DNA of 64,000 bases. Source: Bacteroidota bacterium (lineage in GTDB: Bacteria > Bacteroidota > Ignavibacteria > Tepidaquicellales > Tepidaquicellaceae). Position numbers and translations under genes: made by a program. Shown one piece after another: positions 55,097 to 62,813 of the stretch. Every line of letters starts with the position of its first letter. The first letter of the stretch is position 1. The notes beneath the pieces were generated by a model. That model did no database searches and was not told the origin of the DNA. It was given only the letters and a program-made list of their open reading frames with translations. The stretch spans positions 715,302 through 779,301 of the forward strand of contig JAFDZP010000002.1 of NCBI GenBank assembly GCA_018266835.1. The letters are read 5' to 3'.

Positions 55097-55642
55097 ATGG
55101 ATAAAACAATTGAAGGATTCATAAAACGCAGTGAAGCAGTAATAAAAAAAACTGAGGCAGAGTTCGGCTCGTTATCACAAACTCAGCTCAACAAAAAACC
55201 CGCTCCCGATAAATGGAGCGCCGCGCAGGTCTTCGACCATCTTATTATATACAACTCCGCATACTTCCCTATCTATGAGGAAGTCGCTTCAGGCAGACAC
55301 AAAAATTCCCTATGGCAGAGCATAAATCCTTTGAGTCATTTAACAGGTCATTTTCTTTTGAAAGCCCTGCGAAGCAATACGTTCAAAGTAAAGGCGCTTA
55401 AAACATTTGAGCCCGGCGCCGGCACATTACCGGCTTCAATCATAAAAGATTTTGTTCAGAACACCAATATACTTTTGAAATACTTCACGCAGATAGATGA
55501 GAGAAGAATAGATGTGAATAAAACAATCGTCCACTCCCCCGCCGGAACGGTTTTCACTTACACACTAAAAGATTCTATGGATATAAGCGTCACTCACATG
55601 GAAAGACATTTGAAACAGGCAGAGAGAGTTTTGAAGAATTAA
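55097..55642 (+). CDS. DinB-like domain protein
   Basis: 181 residues. DinB_2-type four-helix bundle with PAPDKWSAAQVFDHLIIYN near residues 34-52 and the second histidine pair in VTHMERHLKQAERVL at the C-terminus. Metal-dependent transferase-like fold; role unknown. Distinct from, and not closely similar to, the 147-residue DinB at 33248. Confidence 0.82.
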   Translation: MDKTIEGFIKRSEAVIKKTEAEFGSLSQTQLNKKPAPDKWSAAQVFDHLIIYNSAYFPIYEEVASGRHKNSLWQSINPLSHLTGHFLLKALRSNTFKVKALKTFEPGAGTLPASIIKDFVQNTNILLKYFTQIDERRIDVNKTIVHSPAGTVFTYTLKDSMDISVTHMERHLKQAERVLKN

Positions 55643-55662
55643 GAATGTAGAATTATGAATTA

Positions 55663-55917
55663 CTGCGTTAGCAGTCCCGTCTTTAGCGGGATGAATTATT
55701 TCACTCATTCCCAACAGTCTGTCCCGACTTGGCGGGATCCTCGTTGGGAATGTTGTATCGCCGTTGTTGGTCTCCTGACCAACAACCATTTGCTATGTCA
55801 TCCCGCACTTGATGCGGGATCCAATCAGTCACAACGCTAGGTAGAGACGCAATACTTGCGTCTCTTGTACTTTTGTCTTGATACAAAAGTACCAAAAAAT
55901 CAATCCGCCTTGGCGGA
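55663..55917. repeat. Cluster of tandem palindromes
   Basis: Within 255 bases lie seven near-perfect hairpins. They are TCCCG/CGGGA (55675-55691); CATTCCCAAC/GTTGGGAATG (55706-55752) with an inner TCCCG/CGGGA; GTTGTTGGTC/GACCAACAAC (55763-55786); ATCCCGCA/TGCGGGAT (55800-55820); AGAGACGCAA/TTGCGTCTCT (55843-55865); GTACTTTTGT/ACAAAAGTAC (55867-55892); and TCCGCC/GGCGGA (55904-55917). The last two merge into the left inverted repeat of the SPARTA cassette. Confidence 0.8.
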
Positions 55918-56024
55918 CTAAAAATCATTCCGAAAGTCTGCTCGAAAAGAACTCGCTTCGCTCAGACAGCTTTTCTCGCGACGACTGTTCTCGTGATTTT
56001 CTTAACGGAAAATTTATAAGGCCG
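55891..56024 (+). repeat. Left inverted repeat of the SPARTA cassette
   Basis: About 134 bases that match, in reverse complement, the sequence at 59410-59545. The longest exact block is GTTCTCGTGATTTTC and its continuation to TTATAA (about 33 bases). A second exact block is ACTCGCTTCGCTCAGACA, and the TCAATCCGCC...GGCGGACTAAAAATCA palindrome is shared. The middle is more diverged. Confidence 0.8.
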
Positions 56025-56090
56025 TTTTTCTAGAATTGTGTTTAACAGTTCCGATTTTCAATCGGAACGTAAGCGGCTTGCACTACTTTC

Positions 56091-56158
56091 TTCCCCCTCC
56101 TTAATCAGGGGGGGGTAGGGGGTGGTTTCTAATCTAATAAAAACGGGGCGTTAGCCCC
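56091..56158 (+). repeat. Composite hairpin repeat, copy A
   Basis: A CT-rich hairpin (CCCCCTCCTTAATCAGG onward to TAGGGGGTGGTTTC), a short AT spacer and GGGGCGTTAGCCCC. The same two-part layout recurs at 59627-59698 (inverted) and 62362-62433. Confidence 0.75.
56139..56158 (-). terminator. Likely terminator of the SPARTA operon
   Basis: Minus strand: GGGGC-TAAC-GCCCC followed by GTTTTTATT, about 59 bases past the stop of the 56-codon ORF. It is part of the composite repeat copy A. Confidence 0.65.
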
Positions 56159-56216
56159 TCAATATAAATACACCTAGTTTTCATTTCGCTTAAGGCGAAC
56201 AATTAAAGCTTTTCTA

Positions 56217-56387
56217 TTAGTTCGAATGTAAAATTTTTTTTATTGAATCCTGTAAAGGCAAAATATTATTTTCCACATTTTCAGATTCTATTTCGAAATC
56301 GGAAGGAAGGATATTTTTTATTATACTTTTTTCGAAAATACTTTTCTTAATTACATCTTCAGATTTTAAATGTTTAACTTTTTTCAT
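56217..56387 (-). CDS. Small 56-residue ORF downstream of the Argonaute gene
   Basis: Minus strand ATG at 56387 to TAA at 56217, 8 nt after the Argonaute stop. The predicted peptide is charged and helical (KKVKHLKSEDVIKKSIFEKS, then ESENVENNILPLQDSIKKIL), without Cys, signal peptide or membrane segment. Base composition follows the SPARTA genes, and it lies before the operon terminator and inside the flanking inverted repeats. No family recognised. It could be an accessory or regulatory third component, or a chance short ORF. Confidence 0.5.
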   Translation of the reverse strand: MKKVKHLKSEDVIKKSIFEKSIIKNILPSDFEIESENVENNILPLQDSIKKILHSN

Positions 56388-56395
56388 AATTAATT

Positions 56396-57940
56396 CTAAA
56401 TATAATATTTAAAAGGAAGAATTTCTAAATTTTCATTTGGCCCTGCCGTCAAAATTTCACCTATTGTGTCTGAGAACTTTAAAGTTACAGGCTGACCGTC
56501 ACAAAAAATGCAGGCATTGTAATTCAATTTTGTTAAAGAAAGTATATCTTTGCAAACAGTAGAAATGTCCGCATAACCTCTAATTATTTGTACGTTGAGA
56601 GGATTTGGTGTTTCCAGACCTAATATTGATTGAATTCTTGGAATGAATCCTTTTGTCCATAAAAAAGCAGATCTTTTATTTTTTATAAGTGCACTGCCTC
56701 TCAAAATTGGAAAATCACCATACCTGTAAAGTTTAAAAGTATTTTCACTTTTTATTCGAATTCCTACTAAGTTTACAGTATTTGGTACTGCTTCGCTAAA
56801 ACCTGACCATTCTTCATCGTTGAAATTGGTTTTTCCATGAATAAATATTTCCGTAGGCAAATATTTGTTCACTTTTTGGAATGATTCAATGGCTCTTTGA
56901 AGTAATTCTTTTGCTATTTCTTTGGTTAAATGATATTCTTTAGTTTGAACATTATAATAAGGTCCCACTCTTCCCCTAAAAACCATTCCATCACCTGAAT
57001 CTAAAAACATTTGTGCTGCACAACAAGCAAACCTTGGATCTCCTTTTGTGTTATCTTGTTTATAAGTTAAACCAATATAGCAAACTTTATCCCGAATATC
57101 AGAAAGTTTCCATGGTAAACCTCCAATTTTATAGTATAATGCCGTGCTAATGTTCCAAACGATGGCAGTTTGTTGTTTTAAATATACTTCTAATTTTTTT
57201 TCTTTTACATTATTATATTCATGATATGCTATAGTTCTTTCTTTTACTATTTGTGTAATAATTCTATGCTTCAGTAATTTAATTTTTAATTGATTATGAA
57301 AGTGATTTTCATAGTCATAAGATTCTCTCCACTTTTTTTGTTCGTAATTATCAAACATACCTTCTTCAATTCTTGCAAAAGAGCTTTTGATACCTACTTT
57401 AATAATATTTTTGCCTGTAATATAACTTTTAGGGCGACACACTGAGTATATTTCATCAGGAATTACTATAAACCATACATTAGGTAATTTTTCACCTTCA
57501 TTAATAAATGATAGTAATTTATCTATATAAAGATCAACAATTTCAGAAACCCTTACATGACTATCATCATATCGGTAAAAAAGATTAAGTAATTTTTCAT
57601 CTATTATCAGTTCAGGTATTACACTCTGATTTATTTTAACATGAAAAACTTCTTCAAAGCCCGGAAAAAAAGGATATGCAATATCAGGTATAGGATGATA
57701 AATTGGCTTATTTATTTTTTTAAGCCAGTTACGCATTCTTATAACTCCCTGATTTGTTCCAATTATACCTACAGAAAAATTATTAACATTATCTTTATCG
57801 AATGGTCCAAATACTGTTAAACCATCTCTAGGATCCTCTAAAATTTGATTATATGCAAACTTTAGACGTGGTTCATTGAATTTATAAATTTTCAAATTTC
57901 TGGTTTTCCTCCTTTCCATTAGATATTTGACCTTGGTCAT
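56396..57940 (-). CDS. Short prokaryotic Argonaute (MID-PIWI) of a SPARTA system
   Basis: 514 residues from ATG 57940, which has AGAGGA 9 bases before it. A TTG at 57895 with AAGGAGG upstream would give a start MKIYKFNEPRLKF that fits short Argonautes better and cuts the overlap with the TIR-APAZ gene from 59 to 14 bases. DPRDGLTVFGPF (36-47) is a short-Argonaute hallmark. The MID domain is about 150-270 (HRIITQIVKERT). The PIWI core starts CYIGLTYK (287-294), where the first catalytic Asp of active PIWI is absent, so it should bind guide and target without cutting. There is no PAZ domain. It forms a heterodimer with the TIR-APAZ protein encoded just upstream. Confidence 0.92.
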   Translation of the reverse strand: MTKVKYLMERRKTRNLKIYKFNEPRLKFAYNQILEDPRDGLTVFGPFDKDNVNNFSVGIIGTNQGVIRMRNWLKKINKPIYHPIPDIAYPFFPGFEEVFHVKINQSVIPELIIDEKLLNLFYRYDDSHVRVSEIVDLYIDKLLSFINEGEKLPNVWFIVIPDEIYSVCRPKSYITGKNIIKVGIKSSFARIEEGMFDNYEQKKWRESYDYENHFHNQLKIKLLKHRIITQIVKERTIAYHEYNNVKEKKLEVYLKQQTAIVWNISTALYYKIGGLPWKLSDIRDKVCYIGLTYKQDNTKGDPRFACCAAQMFLDSGDGMVFRGRVGPYYNVQTKEYHLTKEIAKELLQRAIESFQKVNKYLPTEIFIHGKTNFNDEEWSGFSEAVPNTVNLVGIRIKSENTFKLYRYGDFPILRGSALIKNKRSAFLWTKGFIPRIQSILGLETPNPLNVQIIRGYADISTVCKDILSLTKLNYNACIFCDGQPVTLKFSDTIGEILTAGPNENLEILPFKYYI

Positions 57941-59300
57941 AGAATTCTTCCTCTAAATCATTTTCAATATCCTCTTCATAATAATCAATTGGTACTAATC
58001 GGCCTTTATTTGGAGGTTCATTATATCCATATTCACATGTAAAACTCATTGGAGTTGTTAGCAATTCTAAATACATATTTTCTTTTAAAGGAATTTTAAT
58101 AGATTTACCATCATCAGATAATGTCATTAAAAAAGCAAACAATAAGTTTCTCCATGCACTATTATAAAAAGATTTTCCTTTTTTTCTTCTAGCGCTATGA
58201 AGTTTGCTTTTGCTATCCCAAATATTTACAGCATCACTCGAAAAGAGTAGATGAGTTTTTAAAAAATAACTTTTAAAAGGGTTTAAAATAGAACTGAAAC
58301 TTATTCCAAAATGCCAAAAGTGGTCATGATCATATTCACCAATTATATTTCGACGTGTCATTTTACCTAGATATTCAAAACTAATTTTATTTTTTGGGAT
58401 TTGCCCAGCTATATAATAGTAGCACTTTTTTTTCTGTGACATCATGTATACATTCAATCCTCGACCAATAAGGAATTTATCAAAAGCTTCATTAAATAAT
58501 CTGACAACAAATCTTTTTATGTCTCCAATTTTAGGAAATTCAGTTCTATCAATTAATTGGTAGAAATCCGAAATATCAACTACGAGTTTTTCTTTATATA
58601 CCACAGCATAATTAAATTCTGTGGAGTATTTTGGAACTTCATTTAGAAATGTAATAATATATTTATCGTGTCGAATAGCAGGAAAAACATTAATTTCTTT
58701 TAAAATAGTTTCTGCTTGTGCGGAATTTGAATATCTATATATAAATAGTTCTTTAGGATGTTCAGAAATTTGTAACCAGTTAGAATAGAATAATTCGGAT
58801 TTCTCAATTACTCCTGAATTATTTGCGAATCTATTTTTAACCCAATCATTTAATGATAAATTTTTATTTAAAGTTTTTGGTGTAGAATCAATATCAAGTT
58901 TTTTAATGATATTTTTTAAACCTGAAGCCCAAGAGATATCAAATCTGAAATGATTATAAACATTAATTCCTATTCTCTCATTAAAAGGTACATCATCCTT
59001 TTTTAGAATGTACATAAAATCCTTTATATTATTTTTTCTTTGAATAGATCTCACTTGCTCCCACTCATCTATTACACCTTGTTTTGCAAATGTGTCTTTT
59101 GTAAAGATTAATAAATACTTGCAAGATTCATTTTCTAAAACATCTTGAAGAGTTTTCCAATAATCTTGCTCTCCACCAATCAACAAAGTTAAATCACAAA
59201 TTGCGTCATAACCTTCATTTCTTAATTTAGCACATAACCACAAAGTAAATTCGTTGTCCTCAGGATTTGCATGTCCGATAAATAATTTAGTCCTTGCCAA
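57882..59300 (-). CDS. TIR-APAZ effector of a SPARTA system
   Basis: 472 residues from TTG 59300; an in-frame TAA seven codons upstream leaves no other start. Residues 1 to about 140 are a TIR domain (TKLFIGHANPEDNEFTLWL, then GGEQDYWKTLQDVLENES and YLLIFTKDTF). From about 165 to 455 is an APAZ region (NDWVKNRF, FGISFSSILNP, SAWRNLLFAFLM). An acidic, disordered tail ends the protein. In characterised SPARTA systems this protein pairs with short Argonaute. When an RNA guide finds invader single-stranded DNA, the complexes oligomerise and the TIR degrades NAD(P)+, killing the infected cell. The catalytic glutamate cannot be fixed by eye (Glu44 and Glu56 are candidates). Confidence 0.92.
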   Translation of the reverse strand: MARTKLFIGHANPEDNEFTLWLCAKLRNEGYDAICDLTLLIGGEQDYWKTLQDVLENESCKYLLIFTKDTFAKQGVIDEWEQVRSIQRKNNIKDFMYILKKDDVPFNERIGINVYNHFRFDISWASGLKNIIKKLDIDSTPKTLNKNLSLNDWVKNRFANNSGVIEKSELFYSNWLQISEHPKELFIYRYSNSAQAETILKEINVFPAIRHDKYIITFLNEVPKYSTEFNYAVVYKEKLVVDISDFYQLIDRTEFPKIGDIKRFVVRLFNEAFDKFLIGRGLNVYMMSQKKKCYYYIAGQIPKNKISFEYLGKMTRRNIIGEYDHDHFWHFGISFSSILNPFKSYFLKTHLLFSSDAVNIWDSKSKLHSARRKKGKSFYNSAWRNLLFAFLMTLSDDGKSIKIPLKENMYLELLTTPMSFTCEYGYNEPPNKGRLVPIDYYEEDIENDLEEEFYDQGQISNGKEENQKFENL

Positions 59301-59409
59301 ATCAGTAATGTGTTTTGATTAATTAACCTAATTAAATTAAAAATTAAATGGTCAAATAAAAATTCAAAACAAAACTAAATCAAATTTAGCAACAGATTTG
59401 TGTCTTAAC
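59301..59409 (-). promoter_or_regulatory. Upstream region of the SPARTA operon
   Basis: 109 AT-rich bases between the TIR-APAZ start and the right inverted repeat. TAAATTTG at 59381-59388 (minus strand) fits the TAnnTTTG -7 box of Bacteroidota, but no convincing -33 TTTG lies at the usual distance. The promoter is therefore only tentative. No operator palindrome seen. Confidence 0.3.
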
Positions 59410-59545
59410 CGGTCTTATAAATTTTCCGTTAAGAAAATCACGAGAACAATCGCAAGCGAGAAGTATGTCTGAGCGAAGCGAGTTTACTTAGAGCGCAATT
59501 TTCGGAGTGATTTTTAGTCCGCCTTGGCGGATTGATTTTTTTGGT
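59410..59545 (-). repeat. Right inverted repeat of the SPARTA cassette
   Basis: About 136 bases forming the inverted partner of 55891-56024. Beyond it the similarity continues with TTTTGTCTTGATAC, which on this side is interrupted by a 30-base GC-rich hairpin (about 59546-59575). Confidence 0.8.
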
Positions 59546-59626
59546 TCTTGGCGCCTGTCCCGCACTTGTTGCGGCGTATCAAGACAAAAAGAACAATAAT
59601 CTAAATATGAAGTAAATTATATTGTC

Positions 59627-59698
59627 GGGGCTATCGCCCCTTTTTATTACAAATCGAAACCACCCCCTACCCCCTCCTTGATTAAGGAGGGGGAAGAA
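59627..59698 (-). repeat. Composite hairpin repeat, copy B (inverted)
   Basis: Reverse-strand copy of the composite element. 59651-59698 is a perfect 48-bp inverted match to 62362-62409, and 59627-59640 is the GGGGC-TATC-GCCCC hairpin. Plus-strand reading of that hairpin ends in TTTTTATT, so it may also terminate transcripts entering from the left. Confidence 0.8.
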
Positions 59699-59930
59699 CA
59701 CAAACTTTATTGTAGTTGTTAGTCGGAGATACCAACACATGCAGACGAAGCCTTCCATTAAACCCCCTCTAACTCCCCCTTGGTAAGGGGGAGGACATGC
59801 TCAACATCACAATTTATTACTCAATAACCATTACACACTACTCAATACTCAATACCCATTACTATATACACACTACTCACTACTCTCTACTAAAAAAAAT
59901 TTGTAAATTTGATAAATCAACAATATTCCT
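59699..59930. other. Intergenic region with a 103-base G-free run
   Basis: After a CCCCCTCTAACTCCCCC/AAGGGGGAGG hairpin (about 59763-59794), the plus strand has no G from 59800 to 59902. The sequence is a loose tandem of ACTCAATACTC and CACTACTCACTACTC units. It forms the leader of the outer-membrane protein gene starting at 59931. No ORF. Confidence 0.6.
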
Positions 59931-60791
59931 ATGCGCAAAATCTATTTACTGCTTACTGCCGTTATAGTACTGATTAGTATTAATGCATCAAAAACTTTTG
60001 CCCAGATAAAAACCGATAAGCCGATAAAATTTTTTACGTTCAGATGGAGCACTGATATACCGACAATAGAACTTTCATACGGGCTCTCCGATATAAAAAT
60101 TAGCGGCTACAATACCGACTTTGTAAAGCCGGGCATGATAGAGCTGAAGCTTGGCTACGCAAGCGAGTACGACAGCCCTTACTCAACAAAAGTTATCGAC
60201 TACGATAACGATTATATTTTCCTGAGCAAATCCACCACCGATATTTCTTCAAAGGGAAGCCCGGGCATTAACTCCGATATGTGGCGGTTCGGATTCGGCA
60301 ACAAAGAAGGCATGGGGCTGAGGCTGGGGAAGTACTCAGTAATGCCATACACATCAAACTCATTTGCCTGGTCAAAATTTACGTTCGATAGAGTTGCCGC
60401 TGCAGGCGCGGGCGACTACAGTAAATTTGATGACTTCTCCGATGCGTTTCGGTTCGGCACAGCAACGGAAGCGGGAATAAATTTTCAGGTGACGAAGGGG
60501 TTATCGTTAAACCCCAAGTACGAGATATCGGATATCTTTTCGCGGCACTTGTTCGGCCAGCAGTTTGTAAGCTCGCTTATTGAGCTTGGCGGCGCGCACA
60601 TACTTGATAACTTCATAACAAAAATTATGAGGGATACTCCCATTGCCGGCACAATAGTAAATTTTGTTTTAAGGAATGCCTATGAGTACGGAATTTACGA
60701 GCTCAGAAGAGACCACGCCAACTGGCCGTTCTCAGGCGAGGCTCCGTTGAGGATTTCCTCATTCAAAATGGGAATGTCTTTGACATTTTAA
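59931..60791 (+). CDS. Predicted outer-membrane beta-barrel protein of unknown function
   Basis: 286 residues. Signal peptide 1-24 (TFAQ cleavage). The mature part alternates polar and aromatic residues in strand-like stretches (FFTFRWSTDIPTIELSYGL, MIELKLGYASEYD) and ends in RISSFKMGMSLTF, a typical barrel C-terminus. GC content is visibly higher than in the SPARTA genes next to it. It is convergent with the terminase-like gene. No family recognised. Confidence 0.65.
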   Translation: MRKIYLLLTAVIVLISINASKTFAQIKTDKPIKFFTFRWSTDIPTIELSYGLSDIKISGYNTDFVKPGMIELKLGYASEYDSPYSTKVIDYDNDYIFLSKSTTDISSKGSPGINSDMWRFGFGNKEGMGLRLGKYSVMPYTSNSFAWSKFTFDRVAAAGAGDYSKFDDFSDAFRFGTATEAGINFQVTKGLSLNPKYEISDIFSRHLFGQQFVSSLIELGGAHILDNFITKIMRDTPIAGTIVNFVLRNAYEYGIYELRRDHANWPFSGEAPLRISSFKMGMSLTF

Positions 60792-60824
60792 AACTGTTTT
60801 AAAAACGTTTTGATGTATGTTAAT

Positions 60825-62096
60825 TCAACACTGTCCCCAGAGTTCATAGGTCATTTTATAGCCGTCGGGAGTAGTGACAACTGCGCACGTGCCGAACTCA
60901 GTCTTTCTTATCCTCGAGATGCACTCGCGCCAGACTTCCTTCTGCTTATAATATGGTATCCGGTCGAACTCATCTATAATTATATCCGATAAGTTCTTGC
61001 CCGTCAGCGAGCGGGGGCGGTCGGCGCTTCGCAGCATGCACGTGTGCTTCTGCCCTTTATATGTGATTATGTAATCTTTCTTATTGGAGAAAAATTTTAC
61101 GGGGATTCCAAACCTTTCGAAGAACTCATCAAACGTGGGGACAATTATATCGCGCATCATTTCAGTGGTGGGTTCAAGCACCATCATATCGCATTTCTTT
61201 CCCTGCGCCATACGGAATTCTATCAGCTTCAGCCATCGCAGGGGTATTGACATCGTCTTGCCGCTTCCGAACCCGCCTACAATTGCCGGGTGCTTTACCT
61301 GATTTGGGGCAAGGTATGCAAACTCAATCTGATGCGGCAGAAAGAAATGCTTCTGTGAATCGATTTCAAAGTCAGGGTCATGCTTTTCAAAGTCCTGTAC
61401 CTGCGGAGAGCTTCGCTTCTCATCCTCTTCGGCGCGCGCCTTTGTGATAAGCTGATGGACTTCAGGCAGCTCGCTGTTCTTTATCAGTTTGTATGTGTAG
61501 TTTTCTTCGTGGCCTATGTGCTTTGCTATTTCTTTTATATCTGAACCGAACTTCTTTATCGCCTCAATTAACCGCTCATTGAAAACTTTTTCCTTCCCCA
61601 GCTTTATTATGCTTCGTCTTTCATCGAGCGCAATTTTTAACTGCTCATTCCTGGGATCGTTAACATAAGTTTTGACCGTCACTACAGGAATATCTGCCAG
61701 CGATGCGAGGTCCTTATATGTGCCATTGCATATGGGGATGGCGTTTTTCAGCTTTAGAGTTTTTGCATGCCACATTTCGGTCTGATGGTCTATGCGTTCG
61801 CTTTTATCAAAAACATCTTTGATATCTTTATACTTCTCCAGGTATAATACTTGGCGTACGGTGGTGTAATTTAATCCCGTCAGCTCTACAAGCCGCTGAT
61901 AATTTCTTCCGCATAGAGGTGCAAAGGTTCTTATAAGCCTGACTTTCCTATCGTGCTCCTCAGCTTTGGTTAGTTCAATTTTTTTAGATGCCCGGGATTT
62001 CTTCGCTGCTTTGTTCTGAGTTTTACGAGTAGTTTTGCTTCGCGGTTTTTTACCGGCTTGAGTTGATTTTGATTTATTGTTCTTAGCGGTTTTCAT
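60825..62096 (-). CDS. Orphan terminase-large-subunit-like ATPase
   Basis: 423 residues. A Lys/Arg-rich N-terminus (1-40) and two helix-turn-helix-like segments (about 60-90 and 122-150) precede an ATPase domain with Walker A GGFGSGKT (274-281), Walker B IIIDEFD (372-378) and a coupling-motif TTP (408-410). The protein ends at residue 423, so the C-terminal nuclease domain of phage terminases is missing. No portal, capsid or other phage gene is near. Either a prophage remnant or a repurposed DNA-translocase-type ATPase in a defence island. Relatively GC-rich. Confidence 0.72.
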   Translation of the reverse strand: MKTAKNNKSKSTQAGKKPRSKTTRKTQNKAAKKSRASKKIELTKAEEHDRKVRLIRTFAPLCGRNYQRLVELTGLNYTTVRQVLYLEKYKDIKDVFDKSERIDHQTEMWHAKTLKLKNAIPICNGTYKDLASLADIPVVTVKTYVNDPRNEQLKIALDERRSIIKLGKEKVFNERLIEAIKKFGSDIKEIAKHIGHEENYTYKLIKNSELPEVHQLITKARAEEDEKRSSPQVQDFEKHDPDFEIDSQKHFFLPHQIEFAYLAPNQVKHPAIVGGFGSGKTMSIPLRWLKLIEFRMAQGKKCDMMVLEPTTEMMRDIIVPTFDEFFERFGIPVKFFSNKKDYIITYKGQKHTCMLRSADRPRSLTGKNLSDIIIDEFDRIPYYKQKEVWRECISRIRKTEFGTCAVVTTPDGYKMTYELWGQC

Positions 62097-62500
62097 GTTT
62101 TATTTTTACAGTCGCAAAATAAAAACGAAACCGATGAAAAAAAATCTAACTGACCTTATTAGTACTAATAGGTAATTTTTTTGAGATTTGTATTGACACG
62201 GTTTTTGGAATTAGAGAGTAAAGGTATTTGTATTTCCCCCTCCTGCGAAGGAGGGGGGAGGGGGAGGTTTCTTTCGGATATATTTGATTTGCTTGCTTGC
62301 AGACCCCACCCTTCCCCTCCCCTTAGAAAAAGGGGAGGGCTTGAGCTTCTGAGTTTTTTCGTTCTTCCCCCTCCTTAATCAAGGAGGGGGTAGGGGGTGG
62401 TTTCGATTTAAAACTAAACTGGGCGTTAGCCCCGAGTAAATTCTCATTCTAAGATAAAACACTGCAAAGACTTTTTATAAATAATTTTATAAATTTATGA
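62097..62500. other. Repeat-rich intergenic region
   Basis: 404 bases without a credible gene. CT-rich hairpins are at about 62237-62268 (CCCCCTCCTGCGAAGGAGGGGGG) and 62312-62339 (CCCTTCCCCTCCCCTTAG/AAAAGGGGAGGG). Composite repeat copy C follows. Confidence 0.6.
62362..62433 (+). repeat. Composite hairpin repeat, copy C
   Basis: 62362-62409 equals the reverse complement of 59651-59698 over 48 bases; the companion GGGCGTTAGCCCC hairpin is at 62421-62433. Copies B and C thus enclose the outer-membrane protein and terminase-like genes as inverted repeats. Confidence 0.8.
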
Positions 62501-62701
62501 ATGAGAAAAAAAAGACTTTCAACGATCAAAAAAGAAATTGCCCGAGCAAATCCTAAAAAAACCGGATGGTATGCTGCTATCGAAAAAAATTCAGGAAGTT
62601 ACAGATTAGGAAGAACCCTCATTAGCTCATATAAAAATGCAAGAGCAGTTTTAAAAGTTGATACATTTAATTTTTATAAAATAGGGGTTGATCCTATTTG
62701 A
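62501..62701 (+). CDS. Small basic protein of unknown function
   Basis: 66 residues, rich in Lys and Arg (MRKKRLSTIKKEIARANPKK), with YKNARAVLKVDTFNFYKIG at the C-terminus. No Cys, signal or membrane segment. An ATG four bases upstream in another frame overlaps its start. Between the terminase-like and restriction genes it could be a DNA-binding or regulatory protein of the island. Family not recognised; a chance ORF is possible. Confidence 0.5.
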   Translation: MRKKRLSTIKKEIARANPKKTGWYAAIEKNSGSYRLGRTLISSYKNARAVLKVDTFNFYKIGVDPI

Positions 62702-62732
62702 TTAAGCTCTGGTGGAATCTCTTTAAATTGCC

Positions 62733-62752
62733 ATTCCCGCAAAGACGGGAAT
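62733..62752. repeat. Short palindrome
   Basis: ATTCCCG-CAAAGA-CGGGAAT, one of the same class of intergenic hairpins as at 55.7 kb. Between the small ORF and the restriction gene. Confidence 0.6.
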
Positions 62753-62813
62753 CCAGTTATAAAATAAAAAAGGGGTTAGCCTGATATTTTCAATTTAATA
62801 TTTAAAATTGAAA

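Noticed and set aside
54940..55122. 60-codon minus-strand frame overlapping the DinB-like gene start
   Set aside because: It overlaps the conserved N-terminus of the DinB-like gene on the other strand and shows no family feature.
55663..55917. CRISPR array
   Set aside because: The hairpins have different stems and no constant repeat with regular spacers; no cas gene is in the window.
56396..57940. Nuclease-active long Argonaute
   Set aside because: At about 500 residues it has only MID-PIWI, no PAZ, and the first PIWI catalytic aspartate is missing; the APAZ region is in the partner protein.
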